Source: DATJGS01 sp035494735
Lineage (GTDB): Bacteria > Eisenbacteria > RBG-16-71-46
Length of the DNA stretch: 38,347 bases
Assembly: GCA_035494735.1 (NCBI GenBank)
Contig: DATJGS010000036.1
Coordinates: 1 to 38,347, forward strand
Direction: 5' to 3'
The translations under genes and the position numbers were made by a program. Shown here in pieces: positions 16,692 through 26,766 of the stretch. Position 1 is the first letter of the stretch. Every line of letters begins with the position of its first letter. The notes below the pieces were generated by a model. It was not told where the DNA came from. It was given only the letters and a program-made list of their open reading frames with translations, and ran no database searches.

Positions 16692-17588
16692 TCAGACCGC
16701 CAGCTCGAGTTGTGCGGGTTCGGGCGGCGGTTCGAGACGGACCGCGCGCCGGTCCGCGATGCCGATTGAGCGCCGCAAGGACACGACGTGCTCGCGCAGT
16801 GTCTCGGCCAGGGGACCGCGCAGGTATGGCCCGCCCGCGTAGAGTCGCTCGTAGCGCGCCGTCAGTTCGGGCCAGCAGCGCGCCAGCTCGGCCATGAAGT
16901 GCTCGCGCGTCCCGGACTTGAGGTACAGCAGGCTCGCAGAGACGCTCGTCGCGCCCGCGTCGCGCGCGGCGTGGATCACGTCCGAGAGGAGCCGCGGATC
17001 GTCGGACAATCCGGGCAGGATCGGCGCCATCAGGACACCGGCGCGGATCCCGGCGTCGACGAGTGTGCGCAGCGCGCGCAGCCTCTGGCGCGGAGGCGCG
17101 GTGCCCGGCTCCGTGGCGCGCCAGATCGCCTCGTCGAGCGTCGGCACCGAGAAGATGACGGACACCGAGGCGCGGCGCGCCGCGTCGGCGAGCACGTCGC
17201 GATCGCGGACGATCATCGGGCCCCGCGTGATCAGCCCGAACGGATTGCGCGCCGCGGCCAGCTCGACGAGGCAGCCGCGCGTCAGCCGGAAGCGTCCTTC
17301 GGCCGGTTGATACGGATCCGTGGCAGCCCCGATCGCGACCGTCTCGCGCCGCCACGAGTCCCGGGCCAGTTCCGTGCGCAGGACGTCCACGACGTTCGTC
17401 TTCACGCGCACGACACTGCCGTAGCGCTGATCCGCCGGCCGGTCGGCGCGCTTCTCGAACGCGCGCACGTAGCAGAACGAGCAACGATGCGCGCAGCCCA
17501 TGTACGGGTTGAGAGACCACTCGAAGGGCATGCCCTGGACCCGATTCAGCGCCGAGCGGCAGGGCTGGAGAAGATAGGCACTGCGCAT
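16692..17588 (-). CDS. Radical SAM protein, SplB-like / Rv2578c-like
   Basis: This 298-residue protein has the radical SAM cluster motif CAHRCSFCY (Cys32, Cys36, Cys39), preceded by SLNPYMGC as in the spore-photoproduct-lyase-like (Rv2578c) family. Further family-like blocks are IGAATDPYQPAEGRFRLTR, PFGLITRGPMIVRD, SVIFSVPTLDEAIWRATEPG and RAGVLMAPILPGLSDD. The reaction is not known for this group; DNA photoproduct repair is only a possibility suggested by the SplB name. I chose the ATG at 17588; a TTG 21 nt upstream is an alternative, and neither has a convincing Shine-Dalgarno. It is a lone minus-strand gene on the left side of the presumed terminus and the last gene before the dif-like site. 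Confidence 0.88.
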   Translation of the reverse strand: MRSAYLLQPCRSALNRVQGMPFEWSLNPYMGCAHRCSFCYVRAFEKRADRPADQRYGSVVRVKTNVVDVLRTELARDSWRRETVAIGAATDPYQPAEGRFRLTRGCLVELAAARNPFGLITRGPMIVRDRDVLADAARRASVSVIFSVPTLDEAIWRATEPGTAPPRQRLRALRTLVDAGIRAGVLMAPILPGLSDDPRLLSDVIHAARDAGATSVSASLLYLKSGTREHFMAELARCWPELTARYERLYAGGPYLRGPLAETLREHVVSLRRSIGIADRRAVRLEPPPEPAQLELAV

Positions 17589-17837
17589 ATGTGCAGTATG
17601 CCATAGCAAGCGGATGGATCAAGGCTCGGGGCGGCGTTGCCATCCGGGGCGGTCGAGGCTCGAGCGCAGAACTGAAGGTTGCGGCGAGCTCAACGAATGC
17701 CGAGTACTGCTGGCTTGGGGACGGACGGCACGCAAGAAACGGCCTCAGGGCAAGATGAACCAGGTCGGGCGGCAGCGGGCGAGCTCGGCGCGGGCGGGCC
17801 AGTGCAGCGTGATCCTTCGACCCCGCCATTCGAGTAC

Positions 17838-17865
17838 GTGTCGCATAATAAGTATTATGTAAACC
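17838..17865 (+). other. dif: Chromosome dimer resolution site (dif-like), XerC/XerD binding arms
   Basis: The layout is 11 + 6 + 11: XerC-type arm GTGTCGCATAA, centre TAAGTA, XerD-type arm TTATGTAAACC. From memory, the E. coli arms are GGTGCGCATAA and TTATGTTAAAT, and the B. subtilis XerD arm is TTATGTAAACT. The right arm here differs from the Bacillus arm at one of 11 positions, and the inner seven bases of the left arm equal those of E. coli. The inner parts form the inverted repeat CATAATA-AG-TATTATG. It is intergenic, AT-rich in a very GC-rich background, and at the point where gene polarity flips. A Xer recombinase gene is 9.4 kb away. Confidence 0.88.
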
Positions 17866-17944
17866 TACGACCATGGATCAGGAAGCAACCACGCGCGCCG
17901 GCCGTCATGCCACCGCGTCGCAGCCTCCCCTCGCCCGGATGTGG

Positions 17945-17981
17945 CGAAGGCCGGCGGGATGCTCGACCCCGCCGGCCTTCG
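17945..17981 (-). terminator. Strong hairpin downstream of leuS
   Basis: A perfect 14-bp stem, CGAAGGCCGGCGGG (17945-17958) with CCCGCCGGCCTTCG (17968-17981), has a 9-nt loop. It begins 42 nt beyond the leuS stop codon in the direction of transcription. No T tract follows, so it may terminate imperfectly, need Rho, or protect the 3' end. Confidence 0.6.
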
Positions 17982-18023
17982 AGATTTCCACTTCGAGCGC
18001 GGCCGCGCCGTTCCAGCGATGGC

Positions 18024-20471
<2,448 letters not shown>

Positions 20472-20482
20472 GGTGACCGCGC

Positions 20483-20511
20483 AGGATACACGCGGGCCCC
20501 GCGGGCGTCAC
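20483..20511 (-). promoter_or_regulatory. Putative leuS promoter
   Basis: On the minus strand: GTGACG (20511-20506), 17-nt spacer, TATCCT (20488-20483). The expected start point near 20476 would leave about five nucleotides before the leuS ATG at 20471. The same -35 hexamer GTGACG is used by the tRNA-Arg promoter candidate in this window. Confidence 0.5.
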
Positions 20512-20532
20512 GCCGCCCGGCACCCGGGCGGC
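20512..20532 (-). terminator. Hairpin between holA and leuS
   Basis: A perfect 9-bp stem GCCGCCCGG / CCGGGCGGC with 3-nt loop lies in the 113-nt gap after the holA stop and directly upstream of the leuS -35 element. It may end the kinase-regulator-lptE-holA transcript before leuS starts its own. There is no T tract. Confidence 0.45.
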
Positions 20533-20584
20533 ACGCCCCCGCGCTCCGTGGCGCTCGGCACGTGCCGGGCGCACCAGGCGCGAG

Positions 20585-21637
20585 CTACACGGTCCCGCTC
20601 ACCTCGCGCGTCGCCTGTTCGAGCACGGCCGTGACGTCGGCCCGGCCGCCCTTCCACGCGGCCTCGGCGCGGTACACGGCGTCCAGCGCGTCGAACAGCG
20701 CCGCGGAACCGCGGCGCCGGCGCAGCGCATCGCTCGCCTCGCGGAAGCGCGACCAACCGCCGAGCGCGCCGCCCACGAGATTCGACAGCGCGAACAGGAT
20801 CGAGCCCTCGCCCAATCCGGCCAGGAGCATGCGGCCGAGTCGCTGCTCGGCGAGGCCGGTGTCGCCCATGGCCACGGCCGCGAGGTAGTCGGGCAGCTCC
20901 GCGCCGATCGTGGGCCGCAACAGGCGCTCGGCCTCGGCGAGTCCGAGCGGTCCGCCGCTCGACCACGTCGCCAGCTTCGCGAGTTCGTTGAAGAACGCGA
21001 GCGCGTCACCCTCGCACGCGTCGGCCGCGGCTTCCAGCACGCCGGCCTCGGCGCGCACGTCGTCGTTGGCCAGGCGCCGCGCGCCCCACGCGAGCAGCGT
21101 GCGCCGATCGGGCGGCAGCAGCACGACGCGCGCCGCCGCGGCGGCACGCAGCGGCTCGAGCGTCTTGCGCGGCGCGTCGGCGGCGGACTCCACGAGCGCC
21201 AGCATCGAGCCGCCGGCGGGCGCCGCGAGCCCGCCCGCCAGGGCGGCCACGCGCTTCTCGCTGCGCCCGAGGTCCTCGACGTCCAGCACGACGGTCAGTT
21301 CGCGCGGCGAGAACAGCGAGCCGCCGCGGTACGCGGCGAGGATCTCGGCGACGCCGTCCTCCGCGGCGCGCAGCACGCGGGCCTGTGGCGCCTCGGGACA
21401 CGCCGCGGCCCAGCCGTGGCGCAGGGCGGCGAGCAGTTCGGCTTTCAGCGCTTCGCTCGGACCCTCGACGTAGAGCGCCGCCGGGAAGTCGCCCGCCGCG
21501 AAGCGCTGCATGAGCGCCAGTGGCTCGAGCGGCCCGCTCGCGCGTGGCGCGGAGGCCTTCGCGGCGCGGCGTGGCGCGGCGCCCGTGGCGGCGCCGGCCG
21601 CGCTACCAGCCTTCGACCGACCGGCTGAGGATTTCAT
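20585..21637 (-). CDS. holA: DNA polymerase III delta subunit
   Basis: HolA is the clamp-loader subunit that opens the beta clamp. The 350-residue product is divergent but has the family layout: PAALYVEGPSEALKAELLAAL (pseudo-P-loop region), FSPRELTVVLDVEDLG, then the middle helical domain (GARRLANDDVRAEAGVLEAAADACEGDALAFFNELAKLATW) and a C-terminal collar (SILFALSNLVGGALGGWSRF). Context agrees, since lptE-holA adjacency is common in bacteria. The start at 21637 gives a 35-residue Ala/Ser/Lys-rich extension and overlaps lptE by 35 nt; a shorter start is possible. It lacks a strong Shine-Dalgarno, so coupling to lptE is likely. Confidence 0.85.
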   Translation of the reverse strand: MKSSAGRSKAGSAAGAATGAAPRRAAKASAPRASGPLEPLALMQRFAAGDFPAALYVEGPSEALKAELLAALRHGWAAACPEAPQARVLRAAEDGVAEILAAYRGGSLFSPRELTVVLDVEDLGRSEKRVAALAGGLAAPAGGSMLALVESAADAPRKTLEPLRAAAAARVVLLPPDRRTLLAWGARRLANDDVRAEAGVLEAAADACEGDALAFFNELAKLATWSSGGPLGLAEAERLLRPTIGAELPDYLAAVAMGDTGLAEQRLGRMLLAGLGEGSILFALSNLVGGALGGWSRFREASDALRRRRGSAALFDALDAVYRAEAAWKGGRADVTAVLEQATREVSGTV

Positions 21638-22121
21638 CGGCGATCTTGGTGATGGCTTCCTGGCGGCCGTCGAGTTCCGTCTTCGCGCTTTGGCCCGGGA
21701 CGTCTTGCACGTAGTAATTCGCGGTCTTGAGGATGTTTTCGTCGGCCCAGATCTCGCGATTCTTGATCTGGTCCTTGAACACGACGGCGATGCCGATCGT
21801 GACGCGGTACTCCTGGGCGGTGTTGTTCGCGTTGAAGCCGAACACCGCGTTCTTGTACTGCGTGACACGTCCTTTGATCACGCAGTCGGCGGACCGCTCG
21901 TCGACGACCTTCAGGTGGTTGTCGGCGACGAAGCGCGCGATCACCGCGTCGGTGACCTGCTGCTCCAGTGTGTACTCGGTCGTCGAGTTCTCGAAGACCG
22001 GGATGGCCACGGTCTTCAGGTGCGACGGCAGCAGCGCCGTGTTCGTCGTGTACGCGCAGCCGAGGCCGAGCAGCGCCGTCGCCGTGAGAAGGACCGAGAG
22101 GCTGCTCGCGCGTCGCGTCAA
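21603..22121 (-). CDS. lptE: LPS-assembly lipoprotein LptE-like
   Basis: The 172-residue protein has a lipoprotein signal peptide (LLGLGC, lipidated Cys22) and the compact LptE pattern seen outside proteobacteria: LLPSHLKTVAIPVFENSTTEYTLE, then AVIARFVADNHLKVVDERSADCVIKGRV, and a C-terminal helix with EAITKIADEILSRS. LptE plugs the LptD barrel that places lipopolysaccharide in the outer leaflet, so its presence implies an LPS-bearing outer membrane. It lies 10 nt after the response-regulator gene and overlaps holA by 35 nt. The usual annotation for such proteins is LPS assembly lipoprotein LptE; the fold assignment is from pattern and synteny. Confidence 0.88.
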   Translation of the reverse strand: MTRRASSLSVLLTATALLGLGCAYTTNTALLPSHLKTVAIPVFENSTTEYTLEQQVTDAVIARFVADNHLKVVDERSADCVIKGRVTQYKNAVFGFNANNTAQEYRVTIGIAVVFKDQIKNREIWADENILKTANYYVQDVPGQSAKTELDGRQEAITKIADEILSRSVEGW

Positions 22122-22131
22122 GTCGGAACGC

Positions 22132-23556
22132 CTATCCCGACGGGGTGGTCGCCTCGTCGTTCTCGTGGAGCTGGTAGAGCTTCATGCGATAGCGGAGCTT
22201 GTCGCGCTTGAGTTGCAGCATCTCCGCCGTGCGACTCTGGTTCCACTTGGTAGCATACGAGGCACGCACGATCAAGGCGCGCTCCAGTTCCTCGACGAGC
22301 GCCTCGAACGGGATGCCGCCGTCCGGCAGCGTGCCGGTCAGCGCCTCGTCGACGCGCTGGCCGAGCGTGGCCTCGACCGTGCGCGCCGTGCGCGACGACA
22401 GCTTCAGGTGCCGCGGCTCGAGCGTGTCGCCGGTCTCGAGGAGCACGGTGCGCTCGAACATGTTGCGCAGCTCGCGAATGTTGCCCGGCCACGCGTAGTC
22501 GAGGAGCACGCGCTCGGCGCCCGGCGCGATGTCCTTGAAGCTCTTCTTGAACTGGCGCGCGAAGCGGTCCATGAACAGGCGGGACAGCGGAAGGATGTCC
22601 TCCTTGCGGTCGCGCAGCGCCGGCACGTACAGGGGCACGACCTTGAGGCGGTAGTACAGGTCCTCGCGGAACCCTCCCTCCCGCACCATGCGCTCGAGGT
22701 CCTGGTTCGTGGCCGAGATGATGCGCAGGTTGACGCTGATGTCCTTCATGCCGCCGACGCGCTTGAACGTGCGCCGCTCCAGCACGCGCAGCAGCTTGAC
22801 CTGCAGCATCGGGCTCATCTCACCGATCTCGTCCAGGAACAGCGTGCCGCCGCTCGCCAGCTCCATGAGGCCGAGCTTCTGCGTGCGTGCGTCGGTGAAC
22901 GCGCCTTTCTCGTGCCCGAACAGTTCGCTCTCCAGCAGCTCGCTCGGGATCGCCGCGCAGTTGATCTCGACGAACGGCTTGTCGTGCCGCGCGCTCATGC
23001 GGTGGATGAGGTTCGCGAAGTACTCCTTGCCCGTGCCGCTCTCGCCCTCGATCAGGACGCTCGTCGTGTCGCCACGCGCCACCTGCTCGGCGATCGCGTA
23101 CGACTCCTGCATCGCCGGACAGGACGAGTGCAGGAAGTCCTCGTCGGCGAACGCCTGGTGGCGCAGGCGGCGCAGTTCGATCCACACCTTCTGCGATTCC
23201 AGCGCGCGCGCGACGAGCGCGAGCAATTCCTCGTTCTGGAACGGCTTCTTCACGAACCAGAACGCGCCGGCGCTCATGGCCTCGACCGCGGTCTCCAGTT
23301 CGCCGAACGCCGTCATCAGGATGACCGAGACCTCCGGCTGGACGCGCTTGATCTCGCGCAGCAGCTCGAGACCCGTGCCGTCGGGCAGTTTCAAGTCGAG
23401 CACCGCGACGTCCGGCATGTCCTTCTCCAGCGCCTCGCGCGTCTCGCGCACCGAGCCCGTGACGTGGACCGTGTAGCCCTCGTCTTCGAGCGCCCGGCTG
23501 ACGAAGTGGCGGATCGAATCCTGATCGTCCACCACCAGAATCGTGGCCTTGCTCAT
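22132..23556 (-). CDS. Sigma54-dependent response regulator (NtrC family)
   Basis: The 474-residue protein has three domains. The receiver (1-120) has acidic DD at 10-11, phospho-acceptor Asp54 (VLDLKLPDG) and Lys103/104. The AAA+ domain (about 143-370) has Walker A GESGTGKE at 171-178, Walker B LFLDEIGEM and FREDLYYRL near the arginine finger. The Fis-type helix-turn-helix closes the C-terminus (NQSRTAEMLQLKRDKLRYRM). The sigma54-contact loop reads GAFTDA (218-223) rather than GAFTGA, a variant I have seen in active relatives. The start follows GGAGGG and overlaps the kinase stop (ATGA). Targets are unknown; a -24/-12 promoter occurs upstream of the GGDEF gene in this window. Confidence 0.95.
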   Translation of the reverse strand: MSKATILVVDDQDSIRHFVSRALEDEGYTVHVTGSVRETREALEKDMPDVAVLDLKLPDGTGLELLREIKRVQPEVSVILMTAFGELETAVEAMSAGAFWFVKKPFQNEELLALVARALESQKVWIELRRLRHQAFADEDFLHSSCPAMQESYAIAEQVARGDTTSVLIEGESGTGKEYFANLIHRMSARHDKPFVEINCAAIPSELLESELFGHEKGAFTDARTQKLGLMELASGGTLFLDEIGEMSPMLQVKLLRVLERRTFKRVGGMKDISVNLRIISATNQDLERMVREGGFREDLYYRLKVVPLYVPALRDRKEDILPLSRLFMDRFARQFKKSFKDIAPGAERVLLDYAWPGNIRELRNMFERTVLLETGDTLEPRHLKLSSRTARTVEATLGQRVDEALTGTLPDGGIPFEALVEELERALIVRASYATKWNQSRTAEMLQLKRDKLRYRMKLYQLHENDEATTPSG

Positions 23557-25499
23557 GGCGTCCCTCCGTTCGGCTCGAGCGGGAGTTCCACGCTGAACGT
23601 GGTGCCGCGGCCGGATTCGCAGTGCACCGTCAAGCTGCCACCGTGGCGCTTGACGATATCGTGGCTGATGTAGAGCCCAAGCCCGGTGCCGCCGGGCTTG
23701 GTGGTGAAAAAGGGTTCGAAGATGGTCTTGAGGTTTTCCGAGCTGATTCCGGCGCCTTCGTCTTCGACGCGCAGCACCACGCCCACCGGTCCGAGCGCGC
23801 GCCGCCTGGCGCCGCGCGGCATCCCGACCGGTTCGAGCGTGACGCGCACGCGCTGGCCCGGCGCCGACGCCTCGACCGCGTTCTTGACGAGATTGATGAG
23901 CACCTGTTCGAGCTGGTCGGCGTCGTGCGGCACCGCGGGCGTGCGCGGCGTGACCTCGAGGCTCAGCGTGACGCCGCGCTCCTCGGTCAGGGCCCTGAGC
24001 ACCTGGATGGCGCGTCCCGCCGTGTCCTCGAGCGGCAGCGTGCGCAGCTGGAGGCCGCGCGGGTGCGTGATGTCGAACAGATCCTGAACGATCCCGTCGA
24101 GGCGCTTGATCTCGCTCAGGATGAAGCTCAGGTGCTCGCGCTGCGGGCCCTCGGCCGGCAGGTCGCGCGACAGATACTGCACGCCGGCCGCGATGCCGGT
24201 CAGTGGATTGCGGATCTCGTGGGCGACGCTCGACGTGAAGCGGCCGAGCGCGGCCAGACGGTCGAGTCGTCGCGCCTGCTCCTCGGCGCGCTTCAGCGGC
24301 GTCAAGTCCATGAACGTGGCGATGGCGCCGTAGACCGTGCGCCGCTCGCTGCGCAGCAGCGACGTGGTCAGGCTGACCGGCAACGCCGAGCCGTCGCGCC
24401 CGCGCAGGAACGTCTCCTGGCGGAGCGCCTCGCGGCCGTGCTCGAGCGTGGCCTGCACGAGCGCTTCGCCGTCCGCGCCGCACACCGCGCCGAACGGCTG
24501 GCCGAGCACCTCGGCCTCGCGGACGGAGAGCAGCGCCTCGGCGGCGCGGTTGAACGCGAGGATTTCGCCCTTCATGTTCACCGCGACGAGGCCGCTGGCC
24601 ATGCTGTCGAGCACGTGCTCGCGGAAGCGCTCGCTCTTCCTCAGGTCCTGATACAGGCGCGCGTTCTCGACGACCGGCGCCACGGACAGGGCGATGGACT
24701 CGAGCAGCGTGATGTCGCCGCTCTGGAAAGGCGGCGCTCCCTCGGCGCGTGCGACGCCGATCACGCCGAGCAGCGGCATCAGCTCGCAGGCCATGCAGTG
24801 ACGCTGGCGCTCCTCGCGCTCGTGAGCCCATTCGTCGGCCGAGACGCCGGGTGGCGGGGCGAGCAGCGCGGCCTCGCCGATCGTGCACCGGTCGCCGCAC
24901 AGCTCGTGACCCTCGCCGCGCGGTTGCACGGCATGGCTGCGCTGGAGCGGCACGCACACGACGCCGCTGAGCGACGCGAACACGTCTTCGAGCGGGTGTC
25001 CGTCGTGAACGACGCACGGCGGGTGGCGACGTGGATGGTGCTGGGTGACGGTGCGGTTCTGCCACACGGCGCGGGCCAGCGTGCCGGGGTCGCCGACCAG
25101 TTCGATCTCGAGTGGGGCGCTCACGTCGCGCTCTCCCGTGCGCCGCGTCCACGTGCCCTCGAGCCGGCCGCTCTCGCGATTGACCAGCATCAGGAACACG
25201 TGCTCGAAGCCGAACGCGCGGCACAGGTAGCGCGCCACGGTGCTCGACGTCTCGCCGTCGTCGAGCGAGCCGGTCATCTGGCTCGCCACTTCGCGCAGCG
25301 ACACGAGCTGGACGTTCGTCTCGATCAGCCGGCGATGGCTCCGCTCCAGCTCCTCGACCAGTTCGTGGAGCGTGCGCAGCAATGCTTCGCGGTCACCGGG
25401 ATCGAGCGGGGCGCGACTCTCGTTGCGGTCCGAGAGACCTCGCACCTCGTCGACCCGGCGCAGGAGATCCTGCACCGGATCAGGCTTGGGAGCCGTCAT
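23553..25499 (-). CDS. GAF-PAS sensor histidine kinase with Cys-rich GAF insertion
   Basis: The 648-residue soluble kinase lacks membrane helices. Domains in order: N-terminal coiled coil (about 35-72), GAF (about 75-285), PAS (about 293-400), HisKA with phospho-acceptor His427 (SSVAHEIRNPL), and HATPase (NLVKNAVEA, EDEGAGIS, TKPGGTGLGLYI). The GAF domain has an insertion with four Cys: Cys201 and Cys205 (LCGDRC), Cys235 and Cys238 (CMAC), separated by a charged segment. This could bind zinc or an iron-sulfur cluster and sense redox or metal state; that is inference. It is partnered by the overlapping NtrC-type regulator. The start ATG has a weak GCAGG site. Confidence 0.93.
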   Translation of the reverse strand: MTAPKPDPVQDLLRRVDEVRGLSDRNESRAPLDPGDREALLRTLHELVEELERSHRRLIETNVQLVSLREVASQMTGSLDDGETSSTVARYLCRAFGFEHVFLMLVNRESGRLEGTWTRRTGERDVSAPLEIELVGDPGTLARAVWQNRTVTQHHPRRHPPCVVHDGHPLEDVFASLSGVVCVPLQRSHAVQPRGEGHELCGDRCTIGEAALLAPPPGVSADEWAHEREERQRHCMACELMPLLGVIGVARAEGAPPFQSGDITLLESIALSVAPVVENARLYQDLRKSERFREHVLDSMASGLVAVNMKGEILAFNRAAEALLSVREAEVLGQPFGAVCGADGEALVQATLEHGREALRQETFLRGRDGSALPVSLTTSLLRSERRTVYGAIATFMDLTPLKRAEEQARRLDRLAALGRFTSSVAHEIRNPLTGIAAGVQYLSRDLPAEGPQREHLSFILSEIKRLDGIVQDLFDITHPRGLQLRTLPLEDTAGRAIQVLRALTEERGVTLSLEVTPRTPAVPHDADQLEQVLINLVKNAVEASAPGQRVRVTLEPVGMPRGARRRALGPVGVVLRVEDEGAGISSENLKTIFEPFFTTKPGGTGLGLYISHDIVKRHGGSLTVHCESGRGTTFSVELPLEPNGGTP

Positions 25500-25605
25500 G
25501 AACCTGCGTTCACGGCGTCGGCGCAGGGCATGCCGACGCAGGCTCGGAATGTGGATCGGCGCGCCGCCTCGGGCGGGTAGGGAGAGGCGCGTCGATGAAC
25601 GGCGA

Positions 25606-26736
25606 CTAGTGCTCGAGGATTTCGAGCACGTTCGCCGCGACGTAGCGAATCTGTTCCTCGGTGAGTTCGGGGTAAATGGGCAGCGCGAGCGTCTCCAGGG
25701 CGGCGGCTTCCGAATGCGGCATGTCGCCGACCTGGTGCCCGAGCATCGAGAAGCACTTCTGCAGATGCAGCGGAACCGGGTAGTACACCTCCGTGCCCAC
25801 CCCGCGCTCGGTCAGCGCCTGGCGCATGGCGTCGCGGTTCGGGATGCGGATGACGTACTGGTTGTAGATGTGGCGCGTGCGCGGATCGTGGTACGGCCGC
25901 CCGACGCGCGAGCCTTCGAACAGCGAGTCGTACAGCGCGGCGTTGCGCGCGCGCGCCTCGCTCCAGCGGTCGAGGTGCCGCAGCTTGACGCGCAGCAGCG
26001 CCGCCTGCAGGGCGTCGAGCCGCGAGTTCGTGCCGACGATGGCGTGGTAGTACTTGGGCCGCGAGCCGTGCTCGCGCAGGAGGCGCGCCTTGTCGCCGAG
26101 CTCGGCGTCGTTCGTGACGATCATGCCGCCATCGCCGGCCGCGCCCAGGTTCTTGCTCGGGAAGAACGAGAAGCAGCCGAACTCGCCGACCGAGCCGGCG
26201 CGCTTGCCCTCCCACTCGGCGCCGATGGCCTGAGCCGCGTCCTCGATCAGGAACAGCTTCTTCTTGTCGCAGATCGCCTTGACCGCGGTCAGGTCGCAGC
26301 ACTGGCCGTACAGGTGTACGGCGACGACCGCCTTCGTGCGCGGCGTGATGGCCGCTTCCAGGCGATGCGGGTCGAGGTTGTACGTGCGCGGATCGATGTC
26401 CACGAACACCGGGGTCCCCCCCACGTTCGCGATCGTGCCGGCGCTCGCGAAGAACGAGTACGCCGACGTGATGACCTCGTCACCCGGTCCGATGTTCAGC
26501 GCGCGCAGCGCGAGGATGAGCGCATCCGTGCCGGACGCGCAGCCGATGCCGTGCGCGCACTGCGAATAGCGCGCGATCTCCTCCTCGAGCGCCACGACTT
26601 CCGGGCCGCCGATGAAACGCGTGCTCTCCATCACCGAGCGGATGGCGTTGTCGATGTCGGTGCGGATGTCCGCGTACTGGGCCTTGAGGTCGAGCAGGGG
26701 CACCGTCATCGCGGCGCGGGTCGGCATGGCGCACAT
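25606..26736 (-). CDS. DegT/DnrJ/EryC1/StrS-type PLP aminotransferase (sugar nucleotide)
   Basis: This fold-I aminotransferase (376 residues) converts a keto-sugar nucleotide to an amino sugar. PLP-binding Lys195 sits in FFPSKNLGAAGDGG; the cofactor Asp lies in IEDAAQAIGA (165-172); the N-terminus (VPLLDLKAQYADI) and ASGTDALILALRAL are typical. It looks closest to the WbpE/WlbC group that makes 3-amino sugars. The start at 26736 is set by AAGGAG 8 nt upstream; two later in-frame ATGs exist. It is the last gene of a three-gene cassette with an acyltransferase and a Gfo/Idh dehydrogenase, probably supplying a 2,3-diamino sugar for surface glycan or lipid A. Confidence 0.92.
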   Translation of the reverse strand: MCAMPTRAAMTVPLLDLKAQYADIRTDIDNAIRSVMESTRFIGGPEVVALEEEIARYSQCAHGIGCASGTDALILALRALNIGPGDEVITSAYSFFASAGTIANVGGTPVFVDIDPRTYNLDPHRLEAAITPRTKAVVAVHLYGQCCDLTAVKAICDKKKLFLIEDAAQAIGAEWEGKRAGSVGEFGCFSFFPSKNLGAAGDGGMIVTNDAELGDKARLLREHGSRPKYYHAIVGTNSRLDALQAALLRVKLRHLDRWSEARARNAALYDSLFEGSRVGRPYHDPRTRHIYNQYVIRIPNRDAMRQALTERGVGTEVYYPVPLHLQKCFSMLGHQVGDMPHSEAAALETLALPIYPELTEEQIRYVAANVLEILEH

Positions 26737-26766
26737 GGTTCCGTCTCCTTAAGAGGGTGCTGCGGG

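Larger units (their letters stand above)
17589..18023. other. Gene-free region around the presumed replication terminus
   Basis: This is the longest stretch without a gene in the window. It separates the radical SAM gene from the end of leuS; both flanking genes are on the minus strand. It contains the dif-like 28-mer, flanked by a markedly AT-richer patch (about 17841-17870), and the leuS hairpin at 17945-17981. Open frames crossing it look like noise (Arg-rich, no family). No promoter pair stands out. Confidence 0.6.

Noticed and set aside
17614..17862. Plus-strand open frame of 82 codons overlapping the dif-like site
   Set aside because: No Shine-Dalgarno, no recognisable motif, basic and Cys/Arg-rich; it runs into the recombination-site sequence.
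25515..25539. Inverted repeat GCGTCGGC / GCCGACGC between the aminotransferase and kinase genes as a terminator
   Set aside because: 8-bp stem with a 9-nt loop and no T tract in the minus-strand direction; overlapping alternative pairings make it too weak to list.
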